From: Candidatus Delongbacteria bacterium | GTDB lineage: Bacteria > CAIWAD01 | Assembly (NCBI GenBank): GCA_020634015.1 | Contig: JACKCN010000001.1 | Span: 789,001-853,000 of the forward strand | Length of the DNA stretch: 64,000 bases | Direction: 5' to 3' | Part shown: piece by piece, positions 54,804 through 64,000 of the stretch | Position numbering within the stretch: position 1 is the first letter of the stretch | Layout: each line of letters starts with the position of its first letter | The notes under the pieces: model-generated | What the model saw: the letters and a program-made list of their open reading frames with translations, nothing else | Told to the model about the DNA's origin: nothing | Databases searched by the model: none | Program-made: the position numbers and the translations under genes

Positions 54804-56565
54804 GGGAGGCCCCCTCGAGCATCTGGTCGATCTTCTTGCTGCGAGCCCATTCCTGAATGCGGCCCATGTAGAGGAACAGGCGCTCGGTCTCGCCCAGTTC
54901 GCCCTCGAGCTGGCTCACGTGACGCGCGATCGAGGACACCGTGTGATCCACATCGGGTGGCAGCTGGGCCAGCCAGGCGGCCAGTTCCGGATCGGCCTCG
55001 GCCACCAGGCCCGCTTCCTTGCGCGGAGCGGCGGTGGGGAACCAGTCCGCGCCCAGCTGATGCGCCAGCTCCAGGAACTCGGCCATTCGCACCTTGAAGG
55101 TGTGACGGGCCAGCACTTCGCGCCGCCCCGCCTCGGCCATCTCCCGGGCCTGCCCGGGATGCTCCAGGTACCAGGTCACCAGGTCGCGCAGTTCGTTGGT
55201 GTCACGGTAGGTGGCCAGATGCTTGCCGGGAACCAGCAGTTCCGGCAGCAGGCTGCGCTGGTCCACCAGCTGGAATCCGCCGCAGGCCAGGATGTCGAAG
55301 ACACGCGGGTTCACGAAGTCGCCATCGGGATCGACGCCCGCGTGATAGGTGGAACTGTGCAGGTTCAGATTGATCCGGCTGTTGGAGAAGATCCAGCGGT
55401 TGCGGGCCTCGTCCGTGCGCCGACCTCCGTCCTGGATCATGTCGAAGGCCGGGTGCAGCGGGTTCCAGTCGGAGCCCCAGATCTTCAGCCCGTGGTCACG
55501 CAGTTCCAGGAACGCGGTCTGGCGATTGTGATACCCGGCGCCCACGAAACTGAGCGGGATGCTCTCCTCGGGCGTTCCAGGCTCGGGAAAGTGGACCGAG
55601 GGGTCGCTGCAGAGCGGCAGGTAGCGCACGGGGTTTCCCGAGAGCGCGGCCAGCTGCTCGTGGAAGCGGCCCTTCTGGATGGTGAGAAACAGGTCGAAAT
55701 GCCCATGCAGGGCCTTCCAGTAGGGCATGGTCTCGTAGTCCTCGACGAACCAGAAGGCCGTGCGTGCTCCCTGCTGGCGCAGCTGCTCGCTGACCCGCGC
55801 GCTCACCGGGCTCTGGGCCAGCGCGAACACCAGGTCGGGCCGGAAGCGCGAGGCTTCCAGCAGCACCAGCTGACCCATCAGCTCTTCGAATCCGGAGAGC
55901 AGACTGCGGCCCTTGAGATGCCGGTCGCCCGCGTTCAGCAAGGTGCGATGAGCCTGCTCCATGCCGTCCAGTGAGACACTCTGCACCGTGTGCCCCAGCG
56001 CCCGAAAGGCCTCGGCCGCGTGACGCGCCAGCGGCAATGAACCGCCATACACCGGCTCCACGACCATGATCCGCAGACGGCGTTCGCTGGCACGCAGCTG
56101 CCCCAGCTGGACCCGCGTGCGGGCACAGAATCCGGGGAAGGCGCGCACGATCGCCGGCAGGTCCAGCAGCTGCTCGCCGTCCAGAGGAAGCAGTTCCTGT
56201 CCGGGCGCCACCAGGTCCACACGGGGATCGGCCAGAACCTCGGCGTCCTTCCAGAGGTCCAGTGCGCAGGACAGATACGCCATGTCGGGCACAAGAATGC
56301 GCAGGGCCTGGACGGGCGCATCCAGCAGCAGGCGTTCCAGCACACCATTGCCGTGGCCCACGAGCGTCACGCGTGCGGGAATGCCATCGGGAAATGCCTG
56401 CTCGAGCAGGCGCTTGGCCTCGCGCTCGGGATTCAGGGGCGAGACCATGGTCTGGCCCTTCCAGACCAGACGCTCCCGCTGTGTCGAGGAGGTGCTGCTG
56501 GCCGTGCGAGCAGGGTCCAGTTCCAGGGCGGGCCAGCGCTGGGCGACGATGGTGCGGGCATGCAT
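54796..56565 (-). CDS. CgeB-like glycosyltransferase
   Basis: A 589-residue GT-B enzyme. The start overlaps the MAF gene stop as TGATG. An N-terminal portion (about 45-160) includes RVTLVGHGNGVLERLLLD, resembling the MAF-associated N-terminal Rossmann part. The centre has LRIMVVEPVYGGSLPLARH and DLVFALAQSPVSARV. The C-terminal domain (about 340-490) carries IWGSDWNPLHPAF, NLNLHSSTYHAGVDPDGDFV and NPRVFDILACGGFQLVD, which identify the CgeB/Glyco_trans_1_2 group. The last 60 residues are helical. It probably transfers a sugar in the same pathway as its neighbours; the donor is not known. Confidence 0.82.
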   Translation of the reverse strand: MHARTIVAQRWPALELDPARTASSTSSTQRERLVWKGQTMVSPLNPEREAKRLLEQAFPDGIPARVTLVGHGNGVLERLLLDAPVQALRILVPDMAYLSCALDLWKDAEVLADPRVDLVAPGQELLPLDGEQLLDLPAIVRAFPGFCARTRVQLGQLRASERRLRIMVVEPVYGGSLPLARHAAEAFRALGHTVQSVSLDGMEQAHRTLLNAGDRHLKGRSLLSGFEELMGQLVLLEASRFRPDLVFALAQSPVSARVSEQLRQQGARTAFWFVEDYETMPYWKALHGHFDLFLTIQKGRFHEQLAALSGNPVRYLPLCSDPSVHFPEPGTPEESIPLSFVGAGYHNRQTAFLELRDHGLKIWGSDWNPLHPAFDMIQDGGRRTDEARNRWIFSNSRINLNLHSSTYHAGVDPDGDFVNPRVFDILACGGFQLVDQRSLLPELLVPGKHLATYRDTNELRDLVTWYLEHPGQAREMAEAGRREVLARHTFKVRMAEFLELAHQLGADWFPTAAPRKEAGLVAEADPELAAWLAQLPPDVDHTVSSIARHVSQLEGELGETERLFLYMGRIQEWARSKKIDQMLEGASRG

Positions 56566-57827
56566 CAGACGTTCTCCTCGTGCAGGGCGTGGGTCTCGAG
56601 ATGGCGGACGGGGTGTTCCATCCAGTCGCAGGGCTCACCGAAAGCGGAGACATGGCGGCCCGCCAGCCGCAGTTCATTGACGAAGAGGCCCAGCTGGCGG
56701 CGCATGTAGTCAAAGTCCGAGCGGATGCCGGAAACCATTTCGCGGCGCACATTGCCCGCATATCCGCGGCCCGCGCTCCAGCCCAGGTCCACTCCGCTGA
56801 GATACAGCTGGCCCTGACTCAGTTGGCGCGCGGCGTCCAGCGCGGGTCCCGCCACGGTTCCCATTCCGGACTGCAGCGTTCCCGGCGTCCGACCGTGCCA
56901 GGGAGTGGGCGGCAGCCCCGGACCCACGGGAAGTGCCAGAATGCGCGGACCGGGCCAACCGGACACGAATCCATGGTTGGTGCCCGGCACCCAGAGCAGG
57001 GGAATGTTCTCGGCCACCACCGGCAAGTCCGCCTGGATCACGTTCATGCCATCCACGGCGATCACCAGGTCGGGCACGATGCCGGCCTTGAGCAGCGGAT
57101 TGAGTGCGGCGTTGACGGCAATGATGCGCAGCTCCGCACGCTGGGCACGCAGGGTCTCAAGGTCCTTGTCCAGGCTGGGGCCCGCTCCGCAGACCACCAC
57201 GGGCTGCTGCTTCCATGAGCCCTCGTAGAGCCGGAACTCGGCGCTGGTGGCCAGGAAGACCGAATTCAGCCGGGCATTGTGAGCCAGACTGGGCTCCTGG
57301 GCATAGCCATTGCGGCGCCGGCTGAGAATGTCCAGCACGAGCGAGCAACTGCCCGGGAGATGTTCGGCCCAGAGCGCGGGAGTGGTGGCCAGGGTCAGCA
57401 GGGGCTGGTTCTCGTGTTCGCTCTTGAACAGGCCGGCCAGCAGGCGCAGGAACTCGCCATCATCGGCGGGCCGATGGAGTTGCACGCGGGAATCCTGCAG
57501 CAGCCTGCGCGCCGAAGGCAGGGCATGCAATGTGGCCAGCACGCGCACATCCGCTTCCAGAATGCGCACGCTGGACGCGCCCAGCTCGAGGCAGGCCAGG
57601 GCCTGCCAGCCCAGACCGCAACCCAGCAGCAGCGGACGGCTGCCCGGCACGACTCCGGCTTCCCGGGCCTGCCGCATGGCCTCGCCGGCCGGATTCACCG
57701 TGCTGTGCACCAGACCCGCACCGGGAACACGGAAACTGTATCCACCCTGGCGACAGCTCACGAGGGAATAGGCCCGATGCTGGTGCGCCAGGGCCGCCAG
57801 GTCTTCAAGAGTCAGGGGGCGGTTCAT
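56565..57827 (-). CDS. MAF/DUF115-type motility accessory factor (flagellin glycosylation)
   Basis: A 420-residue cytoplasmic protein. The ATG at 57827 overlaps the previous stop as ATGA and has GGAGGA upstream. The DUF115 domain carries the hallmark VVVCGAGPSLDKDLETL (about 200-216), then IIAVNAALNPLLKAGIVPDLVIAVDG and LYLSGVDLGWSAGRGYAG. An N-terminal Rossmann-like region has LLLGCGLGWQALACLE. In Campylobacter, Helicobacter, Clostridium and Aeromonas, MAF proteins transfer nonulosonic acids (pseudaminic or legionaminic acid) to flagellin. No nonulosonic-acid synthesis gene is in the window. The best clue that this operon modifies flagellin. Confidence 0.88.
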   Translation of the reverse strand: MNRPLTLEDLAALAHQHRAYSLVSCRQGGYSFRVPGAGLVHSTVNPAGEAMRQAREAGVVPGSRPLLLGCGLGWQALACLELGASSVRILEADVRVLATLHALPSARRLLQDSRVQLHRPADDGEFLRLLAGLFKSEHENQPLLTLATTPALWAEHLPGSCSLVLDILSRRRNGYAQEPSLAHNARLNSVFLATSAEFRLYEGSWKQQPVVVCGAGPSLDKDLETLRAQRAELRIIAVNAALNPLLKAGIVPDLVIAVDGMNVIQADLPVVAENIPLLWVPGTNHGFVSGWPGPRILALPVGPGLPPTPWHGRTPGTLQSGMGTVAGPALDAARQLSQGQLYLSGVDLGWSAGRGYAGNVRREMVSGIRSDFDYMRRQLGLFVNELRLAGRHVSAFGEPCDWMEHPVRHLETHALHEENV

Positions 57828-59743
57828 TGCATGTCCTCCGTGTGCCGCACCAGGATGTTGCACTGGCGAGACCGTTGGTGGGCCATCCGGCTTTCCTCGT
57901 GGCGGCCCATCTGTTCCAGCATGCGCTCCTGCAGCCTGTGCAGGCGCGGGGAGCCGGGTTCCTTCGCGATCAGGGAATCCAGCAGGCTCAACCCGCGCGC
58001 GGGTTGATGATCCAGTTGCGAGAGCTCGCAGCAGAGGCCCGTGATCGCGGACGAGGGACGCTCGGTGGCCAGCAGTTCAAGAGCGGTGATGTTGCGCTCG
58101 TTCACCAGCCGTCGCACGTACTGCAGGCGCAGGCGTTCTTCGGTGGGCAGCCACGATGCCGTGATCCAGTCCGAGTCGGACAGTCTGAGCAGATTCGCTT
58201 CGGCAGCTTCGCGCAGGCCGGCTTTCCACTGCAGGCGCGCATGCTCTAGCCTGAGTTCGTCGGGAAGCTCAAGCCCCTTCGTGTGCATCACGTGCATCAG
58301 GCTGTCCATGCTGGCGACTGCGTGGGCCGTGAGTCCGCAGTCATCCTCGCATCTGGCCAGCGCCAGCCACAGGCCGGGCTCGTCAGGAAGCCGTCGCAGG
58401 GCCAGCTGCAGCAACTGGAATTCCCAGCAGGGAATCGTGATCCGTTCGGGATTGACCACGATGCCCGCGCGATGGCGGCGGTTGAGGTTGCGAAAGACCT
58501 GGGCCAGCATCTGTGCCGCCTGCACGCATTGCGCGGAGTCCAGCTGTTGTGCGTCCCAAAGACGGATCAGGCGCCAGGCTTCCAGTGCCAGCAGGCAAAG
58601 CCTGGACTCACTGCCGGACAGCAGACTCTCGGCTTCGTCGGTCCGGCCGCTCCGCAGCAGTTCCTCGGCCTGCCCGATCAGCAGCTCGTCCCCCAGCGGG
58701 CCGGTCAGGCGGTGAGAAGTGGACGGCTGCCCGGCGGCGCGCGCGGCACGCGGTGTGTCACGGGGATCGGCGAGACCGTTGGCCACCAGGCGCTGACGAA
58801 TCCAGTGCTCCAGTCGGGGCGCCGCGGGAATCTGCTCCAGTCGTCGGTCTTCCATCCGGGCCAGTTCCAGACTTTCGAGCAACATCGCGCAGCGACGGGT
58901 GCGCGTGTGATCGGCGTTCAGCCGCTGCCAGCCCGCACGGCCGATCTCGTGGCAGGTGTCCGGAGAGGCCAGCAGGCGGTCCAGTTCCTCCTCCACCGTG
59001 TCCGGTGTCCAGGGCACGAACTCCCTGCCCGGGCGCAGCAGCAGGGACTGACCTTCGGACTCCTGTTCACTGAGCACACAGGCGCCCTGCGCGGCCGCTT
59101 CGAGCAGGCGGAAATTGACTTCGCCCCCGATGCACTCGTTGAGCACGATCCGCGAGCGCCCATAGATGGCCGCCTGTTCCAGTGGAGTGAGGAAGGGCGT
59201 GAAGGGCGGACCGTAGAGCGCCAGCGGAAAACGGCGCGCCAGGCGCTCGAGCAGCTGCATGCGCTTGGGGCGGTGCGCAGCCAGAAAACTGCCCACCATG
59301 CTCACCGGGATGTCACGCGGGCCGGACTCGATGTCGCTGCTGACCTCGTGGGCGGAAATCGCCCAGGGCAGCCAGCTCGCCCGCAGCCCCGCGGCCTGCA
59401 TGGCCGAACAGACCGCCAGCTGGCTGCAGAGCACGTGGTCGAAGAGCCGTCCCAGCGCCAGATGCCAGTCCAGGTGCAGGTGACCATCGACCGAATGGAA
59501 GAGCGTGGGACAAGGGGCTTCGGCGATGCCCTGGGGAACCCGGCGCCGCTTGAGGCTTTCGCTGAGCAGCAGCCGGTCGGGTGTGAATCCCGCAGGCAGG
59601 CGTGACCAGATGGCATCCAGCGTGTACTGTCCCGGTGCGAGATGGATCTCGCAGGCCGGGTCGGGCCCGATGTTCACCACCGCATGGCCCGCGGCTCGCA
59701 GCTCCTCGACGAAGAGGGGGATGTCCAGAACCAGCAGGTTCAT
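57824..59743 (-). CDS. CgeB-like glycosyltransferase with C-terminal TPR-like tail
   Basis: A 639-residue protein. The ATG at 59743 overlaps the GT9 stop as ATGA and has AAGGAA upstream. Residues 1-150 form an N-terminal Rossmann part (MNLLVLDIPLFVEELRAAGH, LFHSVDGHLHLDWHLALG). The catalytic GT-B domain ends at about 310 with RSRIVLNECIGGEVNFRLLE and AAAQGACVLSEQES, typical of CgeB-like enzymes. Residues about 350-639 are helical repeats of TPR type, including LLIGQAEELLRSGRTDEAESLL and LRLEHARLQWKAGLREAAEA. TPR tails on glycosyltransferases often bind protein acceptors, as in O-GlcNAc transferase, which would fit protein glycosylation. Confidence 0.82.
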   Translation of the reverse strand: MNLLVLDIPLFVEELRAAGHAVVNIGPDPACEIHLAPGQYTLDAIWSRLPAGFTPDRLLLSESLKRRRVPQGIAEAPCPTLFHSVDGHLHLDWHLALGRLFDHVLCSQLAVCSAMQAAGLRASWLPWAISAHEVSSDIESGPRDIPVSMVGSFLAAHRPKRMQLLERLARRFPLALYGPPFTPFLTPLEQAAIYGRSRIVLNECIGGEVNFRLLEAAAQGACVLSEQESEGQSLLLRPGREFVPWTPDTVEEELDRLLASPDTCHEIGRAGWQRLNADHTRTRRCAMLLESLELARMEDRRLEQIPAAPRLEHWIRQRLVANGLADPRDTPRAARAAGQPSTSHRLTGPLGDELLIGQAEELLRSGRTDEAESLLSGSESRLCLLALEAWRLIRLWDAQQLDSAQCVQAAQMLAQVFRNLNRRHRAGIVVNPERITIPCWEFQLLQLALRRLPDEPGLWLALARCEDDCGLTAHAVASMDSLMHVMHTKGLELPDELRLEHARLQWKAGLREAAEANLLRLSDSDWITASWLPTEERLRLQYVRRLVNERNITALELLATERPSSAITGLCCELSQLDHQPARGLSLLDSLIAKEPGSPRLHRLQERMLEQMGRHEESRMAHQRSRQCNILVRHTEDMQ

Positions 59744-61041
59744 CGCGAAAGTTCCTTGGTGGTCAGACAGGCGGCCTTCCAGTGCGATGCGGTCTCCAGC
59801 AGTCCCACGGGGCTGCCGATGCCCAGTCTGCGCTGCCAGCTGGCGTGATCCATTCCATTTGCGCATGCGGCCCGCCAGGCTTTTCCGTCGGCCATCAGCG
59901 GCTCGTGCGCGCCATCGCCCCGCAGGAAGGCCAGCTGGGCCAGCTTTTCCTCGCGACGATACCACCCGCCACTGCCCAGATCACGCAGCAGCCAGCCACC
60001 GCCCTCGAACTCGCAGCGCCAGAGCGCCAGACGCGGGTCGGCGGGATGCGGGGGCGTCTCGCCCCGCAGGATCGCCAGCGCGATGCGTGCCACACCGTGA
60101 AACTCGATCCAGTGGCGGCAATCGAGATTGGCGCAGGTGGGCGCCCCTTCATGGCAGGGGTGGCAGTCGGCCGACACTTCCAGCACGTGGGCGCCATGCT
60201 GGAACGGCCCGGTCTCGGTCACGCGCGCACTGGCGTGGTACAGCCCCAGCAGGGGAGTGCTGGTGGCGGCGGCCAGATGCAGCACGCCTGTGTCCTGGGC
60301 AATCACCAGCGCGGCATTCTCCAGCGTCAGCAGCAGCTCGTCCAGCGAGGTGCGTCCCGCCAGATTGATCACCGACGGAATGCCCAGCGCCAGCTTCTCG
60401 CAGGTGGCACGTTCAGTGGCGTTGCCAGTGAGCAGCAGGCGATGTCCGGGCATGGCCAGGGCCAGCTCGCGCAGCAGTCCCCGCCAGAACAGGGGTTCCA
60501 GCTGGCGCCAGCGACTGCCCGATCCGCTGTGGATCACGATGTCGCGGCTGTTGCGCACGCGGGCCGCACTGACCTGACCTTCCACCCATGGCACACTGGC
60601 CAGCATCATCTCGCTCAGGTGCACCAGGTTCTCGCCACGTTCCTCGCCCAGGGCGGCCAACCAGGCCGCGTAGGGATCGCCGGCCACCCCGGCTCCGCAC
60701 CGGGAGTTGCCGGGCAGCAGGGCGGCCAGTTCGGTGGCGGGCACCGCATCGTTGAGACAGATCACATGGTCCCAGCTGCCGTGACGGCTTCCGGCCAGCA
60801 GGGTTCCCAGCCGCGTGCGCAGGGCCGTGAACAGGACCGCTGGATCTTCCAGCCCCTGCTCCAGACTGCGCGTGTCCAGCACCATCAACGAGTCCAGCCG
60901 CTCGCGCAACCAGTCTCCGGGGTCGAAACCGCAGATCAGGTCCACCCGGGCACCGGCCTGCTTGAGGCCGAAGATCAGCGGCAGACTCTGGGCCAGATCA
61001 CCCAGGCGGGCCAGTTGGATCACAAGCACATGAGCGCTCAC
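59740..61041 (-). CDS. GT9 heptosyltransferase-like glycosyltransferase
   Basis: A 433-residue GT9 enzyme with a GTG start overlapping the upstream stop (GTGA). Hallmarks are VLVIQLARLGDLAQSLPLI at the start, DIVIHSGSGSRWRQLEPLF (about 168) and ALVIAQDTGVLHLAAATSTP (about 248). A Cys/His cluster CHPCHEGAPTCANLDC follows, as in the other GT9 of this operon. The last about 100 residues are an extra tail. It probably adds a heptose-like sugar; nothing in the window supplies LPS-core genes, so a protein or O-glycan acceptor is more likely than LPS. Confidence 0.87.
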   Translation of the reverse strand: MSAHVLVIQLARLGDLAQSLPLIFGLKQAGARVDLICGFDPGDWLRERLDSLMVLDTRSLEQGLEDPAVLFTALRTRLGTLLAGSRHGSWDHVICLNDAVPATELAALLPGNSRCGAGVAGDPYAAWLAALGEERGENLVHLSEMMLASVPWVEGQVSAARVRNSRDIVIHSGSGSRWRQLEPLFWRGLLRELALAMPGHRLLLTGNATERATCEKLALGIPSVINLAGRTSLDELLLTLENAALVIAQDTGVLHLAAATSTPLLGLYHASARVTETGPFQHGAHVLEVSADCHPCHEGAPTCANLDCRHWIEFHGVARIALAILRGETPPHPADPRLALWRCEFEGGGWLLRDLGSGGWYRREEKLAQLAFLRGDGAHEPLMADGKAWRAACANGMDHASWQRRLGIGSPVGLLETASHWKAACLTTKELSR

Positions 61042-64000
61042 GAGGACACTCCGGGCGACGTCAGCGAGGTGTGTTCGGTGGCCGGTGCCAGATTCAGGAT
61101 GCCCGCCGCCAGTCGCTCGGCCTGGGCCTTGTTGCCCAGCGCGCTCTCCAGCTGGATCAATTGCCGACGCAGATCCAGCTGGTTCGGGTACTGGTTGATG
61201 GCCCAGCGCAGCAGCTTGCGGGCATCCTCGTGACGCTCGTTTTCAAGCAGCCAGCTGGCTTCGCGCCCGGTTTCCTCGGGTGAGGGATCCAGTGGCAGAT
61301 AGCGCACGGCTCCTGTCCTGGGGTCGCGGTCGAGGCGCAATCCGGCCTGGGCCAGCACCTGGGCCTCGTCGCGGGGCAGTTTTCCCTGCCAGCGTTCCTG
61401 CAGCACCAGCCAGCTGTGGGCGATGCGCTCGTTGCGGCCTTCGCTGCGGCCTTCGAAATGCAGGACGCTGCCGTCGGGATTGTAGACGATTCGGTAACCC
61501 GCGTCGCGCACGCGCAGGCACAGGTCGATGTCTTCGTAACAGTTGACGAAGTTCTCGTCCAGGCCGTGCATGTTCAGATACAGCTCGCGCCGCATGGCCA
61601 GGCAGGCGCCGGTGACCGCGCTCAGTTCGCGGCGGCGCATCACGGGCGCGCTCAGTCCGGGAAGGCCCCGGAACACATGCCAGGGCAGACCCTCGTTGTT
61701 GAAGACCACGCCAGCGTGCTGCACCGTGCCGTCGGGGTAAAGCAGGCGCAGGCCCACGATGCCCGTGATCGGGTCGGCCAGTTCATGGCGCAGGGGCAGA
61801 TCCCAGCCGGCCTGCACCACGGTGTCGTTGTTCAGCAGCACCACCAGCTCGCCACTGGCCTGGCGCACGCCCGCATTGCAGGCCCGGGCGAATCCCAGAT
61901 TGAGCGGATGATGCACCACCAGAATGTCCGGCTGACTGGCCAGCAGCTCGCGCGTGCCATCGGTGGAGCCATTGTCCACCACCACGATCTCCACATCGCC
62001 GGAAGTCTGGCGACGGATCGACTCCAGGCAGGCCCGGGTCAGCTCGCACTGGTTGTAGACCGGAATCACGATGCTCAGTCTCCCGGACACGGTGGTGCCG
62101 GCCTGGAACAGCGGGCGTTCGAACCAGCCCGCTTCGTAATGCAGACGGAACAACTGCTCGAGCAGGGTGTCCTGCTCGCGATCGAGCTGGGCCGCCAGGT
62201 CACCGGCCATTCCGGCAACTCCCTGAAGCGCACTCAGGTCCAGACGCGACAGTTCGCTCAAGGCGCGCTCGAGAAAGCGCATGTCGCGGCGGTCCGGGGG
62301 AGACTGCGGTTCGTTGCCCGCCACCTCGTGGAACGCCCGCGCGTTGAGGGCGTGCCAGACCCGGGCAGCGGCGCCCACACGACGCTGGCGCGCGGAAAAG
62401 CCACGATAGTCCATCGCATGGTCGTGATACACCTTCAGCGCCGAGTCATAGGCCAGAATCAGTCCCTGAGCCATGGCACGGCTGGCGAATTCGCCGTCCT
62501 CAAAGGCCGCATAGGGAAAGTCCTCGCGGAAGCGCAGACCGCTGCGCCGCAGGAATCCCGCGTCCAGGGCCACACCGCTGGTGTAGAAGTAGGCCGCGGG
62601 CAGCATGGCGCGGGCGGGCAGGCGCTCGAATGCGAACTGCATGCCGTTGCGTGAGACCAGTTTCATCACCCGGTTGAGAGCCAGATCGGGATGCCAGTCG
62701 ACGCGCGCCAGCAGCGCCACGCGCTCGTCATTCCAGCCACGCCGGCTTTCCTGGAGTCGGGCCACCAGTTCCCGGTCGGGAATCATGTCATCGCCCGTGA
62801 TGAAGACACAGCCCACCCCGGAACCGGACTGCAGCAGCAGGTCCAGACCGCGGTTGCGCGCGCGCGCGGGTCCACCCTGCACATCCAGGCGCAGACAGTC
62901 GATCTCCAGCCAGGCCTGATACTCCTTGACCAGCGACTCGAGACTGGCAGGACTGCCATCGTCCACCACCAGGATCCGGAACGAGCGCGAACCGGCGCTC
63001 TGCTGGCGATAGCCCTCGAGCACTCGGCGCAGGGAGTCGGGACGGTCGTGGGCCGTGATCAGGATCGCCAGGCTGCCCCTGACACGGATCACACGGCTGC
63101 CGAAACGCCAGGGCAGCGGGCAGGAGTCGGGGGCTTCCAGCAGATCGTTCAGGGAGGGCGGGGTGGCACGTTCACCGGCGAACCAGCCCAGCAGCCCGCG
63201 CAGCAATTCATCCTTCGAGAGCTGCACCATGTCCACCGGCCCGGCAAGGCGCTGGGGACGGCCATACTCGACTTCTTCCACCCAGGGGAAGGGTGTCGGC
63301 GCTTTGAAATAGAGGTGCCAGGCATAGTGGCGCGCACGCCGGCGAGTCTCCGCCTGCGGCAGAGGATTCTGCAGGCAGTCCTGAATGCTTTCCTCGAAGG
63401 CCGCCGCGCTCACGGGTTCCCTGGTGAATCCGCGTCCCGCGTAGTGCACGTCTCCACAGACCAGTACCGTGCGCCCCACACAGGCCAGCTCGAGCCCCAG
63501 TGTGGTACAGAAGACCAGATTCAGGTCGGCGGACTGGGCCAGATCCCAGGAGCTGGTCGGATCGTCCGCATCGATCACCTCCAGATTGGAGGGCGGCATG
63601 CGGGTGGCCACCCAGTCGGCCGTGCGATCGGCCGTGGGGTCGTACTGCAGGCTGGCTTCACCGGGATGCACGCGCAGCACCACATCCCACTGGGGATGGC
63701 TGCGGGCCAGTTCGATCACCGCGACCAACCAGTCACGGTAGCTGCCGAACACGGTGGGGCGACTGCAGATGCTCGAATCCCAGCTCACATTGCTGAACAC
63801 GGCGATCCGCGTGCGAGTCTCGCCCGCGCGAGTGCCGGCGCGTCGTCCCGGCCCCGCGGATCCGGTGCCGAAACGGGCGTTGGAATCGCGGTTGCTGCGG
63901 CGACCATCCAGGTAGGAATCCAGCAGGGCCGCCTGTGCCGACTCCAGCTCGGGCGCGTCGTCCGCGGGCAGCAGATGGCCGATTTCCATGTGACACGAAG
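61038..64000 (-). CDS. Multi-domain glycosyltransferase: capsule-type N-terminus plus two GT2 domains (5' end may be outside)
   Basis: The frame is open to the window edge. An ATG at 63989 would give 983 residues but has no ribosome site, so the start is probably outside. Residues about 60-240 resemble a capsule-polysaccharide/TagF-like domain (IAVFSNVSWDSSICSRPTVF, VVLRVHPGEASLQYDP). A first GT2 domain (about 305-560) has LAILITAHDRPDSLRRVLEG, ILVVDDGSP and a DD metal site in FITGDDMIPDREL. A second GT2 domain (about 635-890) has LSIVIPVYNQCELTRACLES, VVVDNGSTDGT and LLNNDTVVQAGW. A helical TPR-like tail closes the protein. Two active sites in one chain suggest synthesis of a multi-sugar glycan. 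Overlaps the next gene as GTGA. Confidence 0.82.
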   Translation of the reverse strand, partial: SCHMEIGHLLPADDAPELESAQAALLDSYLDGRRSNRDSNARFGTGSAGPGRRAGTRAGETRTRIAVFSNVSWDSSICSRPTVFGSYRDWLVAVIELARSHPQWDVVLRVHPGEASLQYDPTADRTADWVATRMPPSNLEVIDADDPTSSWDLAQSADLNLVFCTTLGLELACVGRTVLVCGDVHYAGRGFTREPVSAAAFEESIQDCLQNPLPQAETRRRARHYAWHLYFKAPTPFPWVEEVEYGRPQRLAGPVDMVQLSKDELLRGLLGWFAGERATPPSLNDLLEAPDSCPLPWRFGSRVIRVRGSLAILITAHDRPDSLRRVLEGYRQQSAGSRSFRILVVDDGSPASLESLVKEYQAWLEIDCLRLDVQGGPARARNRGLDLLLQSGSGVGCVFITGDDMIPDRELVARLQESRRGWNDERVALLARVDWHPDLALNRVMKLVSRNGMQFAFERLPARAMLPAAYFYTSGVALDAGFLRRSGLRFREDFPYAAFEDGEFASRAMAQGLILAYDSALKVYHDHAMDYRGFSARQRRVGAAARVWHALNARAFHEVAGNEPQSPPDRRDMRFLERALSELSRLDLSALQGVAGMAGDLAAQLDREQDTLLEQLFRLHYEAGWFERPLFQAGTTVSGRLSIVIPVYNQCELTRACLESIRRQTSGDVEIVVVDNGSTDGTRELLASQPDILVVHHPLNLGFARACNAGVRQASGELVVLLNNDTVVQAGWDLPLRHELADPITGIVGLRLLYPDGTVQHAGVVFNNEGLPWHVFRGLPGLSAPVMRRRELSAVTGACLAMRRELYLNMHGLDENFVNCYEDIDLCLRVRDAGYRIVYNPDGSVLHFEGRSEGRNERIAHSWLVLQERWQGKLPRDEAQVLAQAGLRLDRDPRTGAVRYLPLDPSPEETGREASWLLENERHEDARKLLRWAINQYPNQLDLRRQLIQLESALGNKAQAERLAAGILNLAPATEHTSLTSPGVSS

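Noticed and set aside
50323..64000. LPS-core synthesis locus because of two heptosyltransferase-like genes
   Set aside because: No heptose-synthesis, lipid A, O-antigen ligase or Wzx/Wzy gene is present, and a MAF/DUF115 protein sits in the middle of the operon, which favours protein glycosylation.

Overview
The window is about 64 kb of GC-rich bacterial DNA, edge to edge in protein genes, with no RNA gene, insertion sequence or CRISPR array that I can see. Eight secreted proteins end in the PNPFNP... 'FlgD-like / Por secretion (T9SS) sorting' domain. Together with a TonB receptor, a bacterial alpha-2-macroglobulin and envelope lipoproteins, this points to a Gram-negative bacterium of the wider FCB group (candidate phyla around Fibrobacterota, Latescibacterota, Eisenbacteria or Delongbacteria). 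The DNA alone does not let me name the phylum. A MAF/DUF115-type protein and a FliT-like protein suggest a flagellated cell.

Layout. (1) 1-9801, minus: PBP1C (cut by the window edge) coupled to an alpha-2-macroglobulin lipoprotein, then a TetR regulator with a TonB-dependent receptor. Two palindromic operators sit in the regulator's promoter. (2) 10090-15194, plus: a sorting-domain beta-propeller protein and a lysyl-endopeptidase-like protease. (3) 15275-17672, minus: CutC and an invasin-Ig-like sorting-domain protein. (4) 18006-36377, minus: an 18 kb array of seven secreted proteins. Five large proteins share one C-terminal chassis, in this order: cohesin-like domain, Ig-like domain, FN3, degenerate dockerin-like module, second beta domain, sorting domain. 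Each has a different N-terminal payload: none, an anchor-like beta domain, an alpha-toroid, a duplicated lectin-like domain, or a double beta-helix. The array is bracketed by two small stand-alone cohesin-FN3 proteins. (5) 36852-45664: a beta-helix protein, aldehyde dehydrogenase, e(P4)-type acid phosphatase, a DUF5677 protein, a GH13 alpha-amylase-family enzyme and a CotH kinase/lamin-tail protein. (6) 45770-50285: a coupled TPR, thioredoxin and TlpA-like operon, and a divergent DUF502 membrane protein. (7) 50323-64000, minus: nine tightly overlapping genes for a glycosylation locus (two GT9, three CgeB/DUF3880-like, a double GT2 and DUF115/MAF), ending in a FliT-like protein. It probably serves flagellin or another surface protein.

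The most unusual element is region 4. It looks like a surface assembly with cohesin-like and dockerin-like modules in the same polypeptides and no polysaccharide-degrading enzyme attached. The payload-coding DNA is visibly less GC-rich than the chassis-coding DNA, as if payloads were exchanged onto a constant export and assembly scaffold. Interaction between these modules is inferred and not shown by the sequence.
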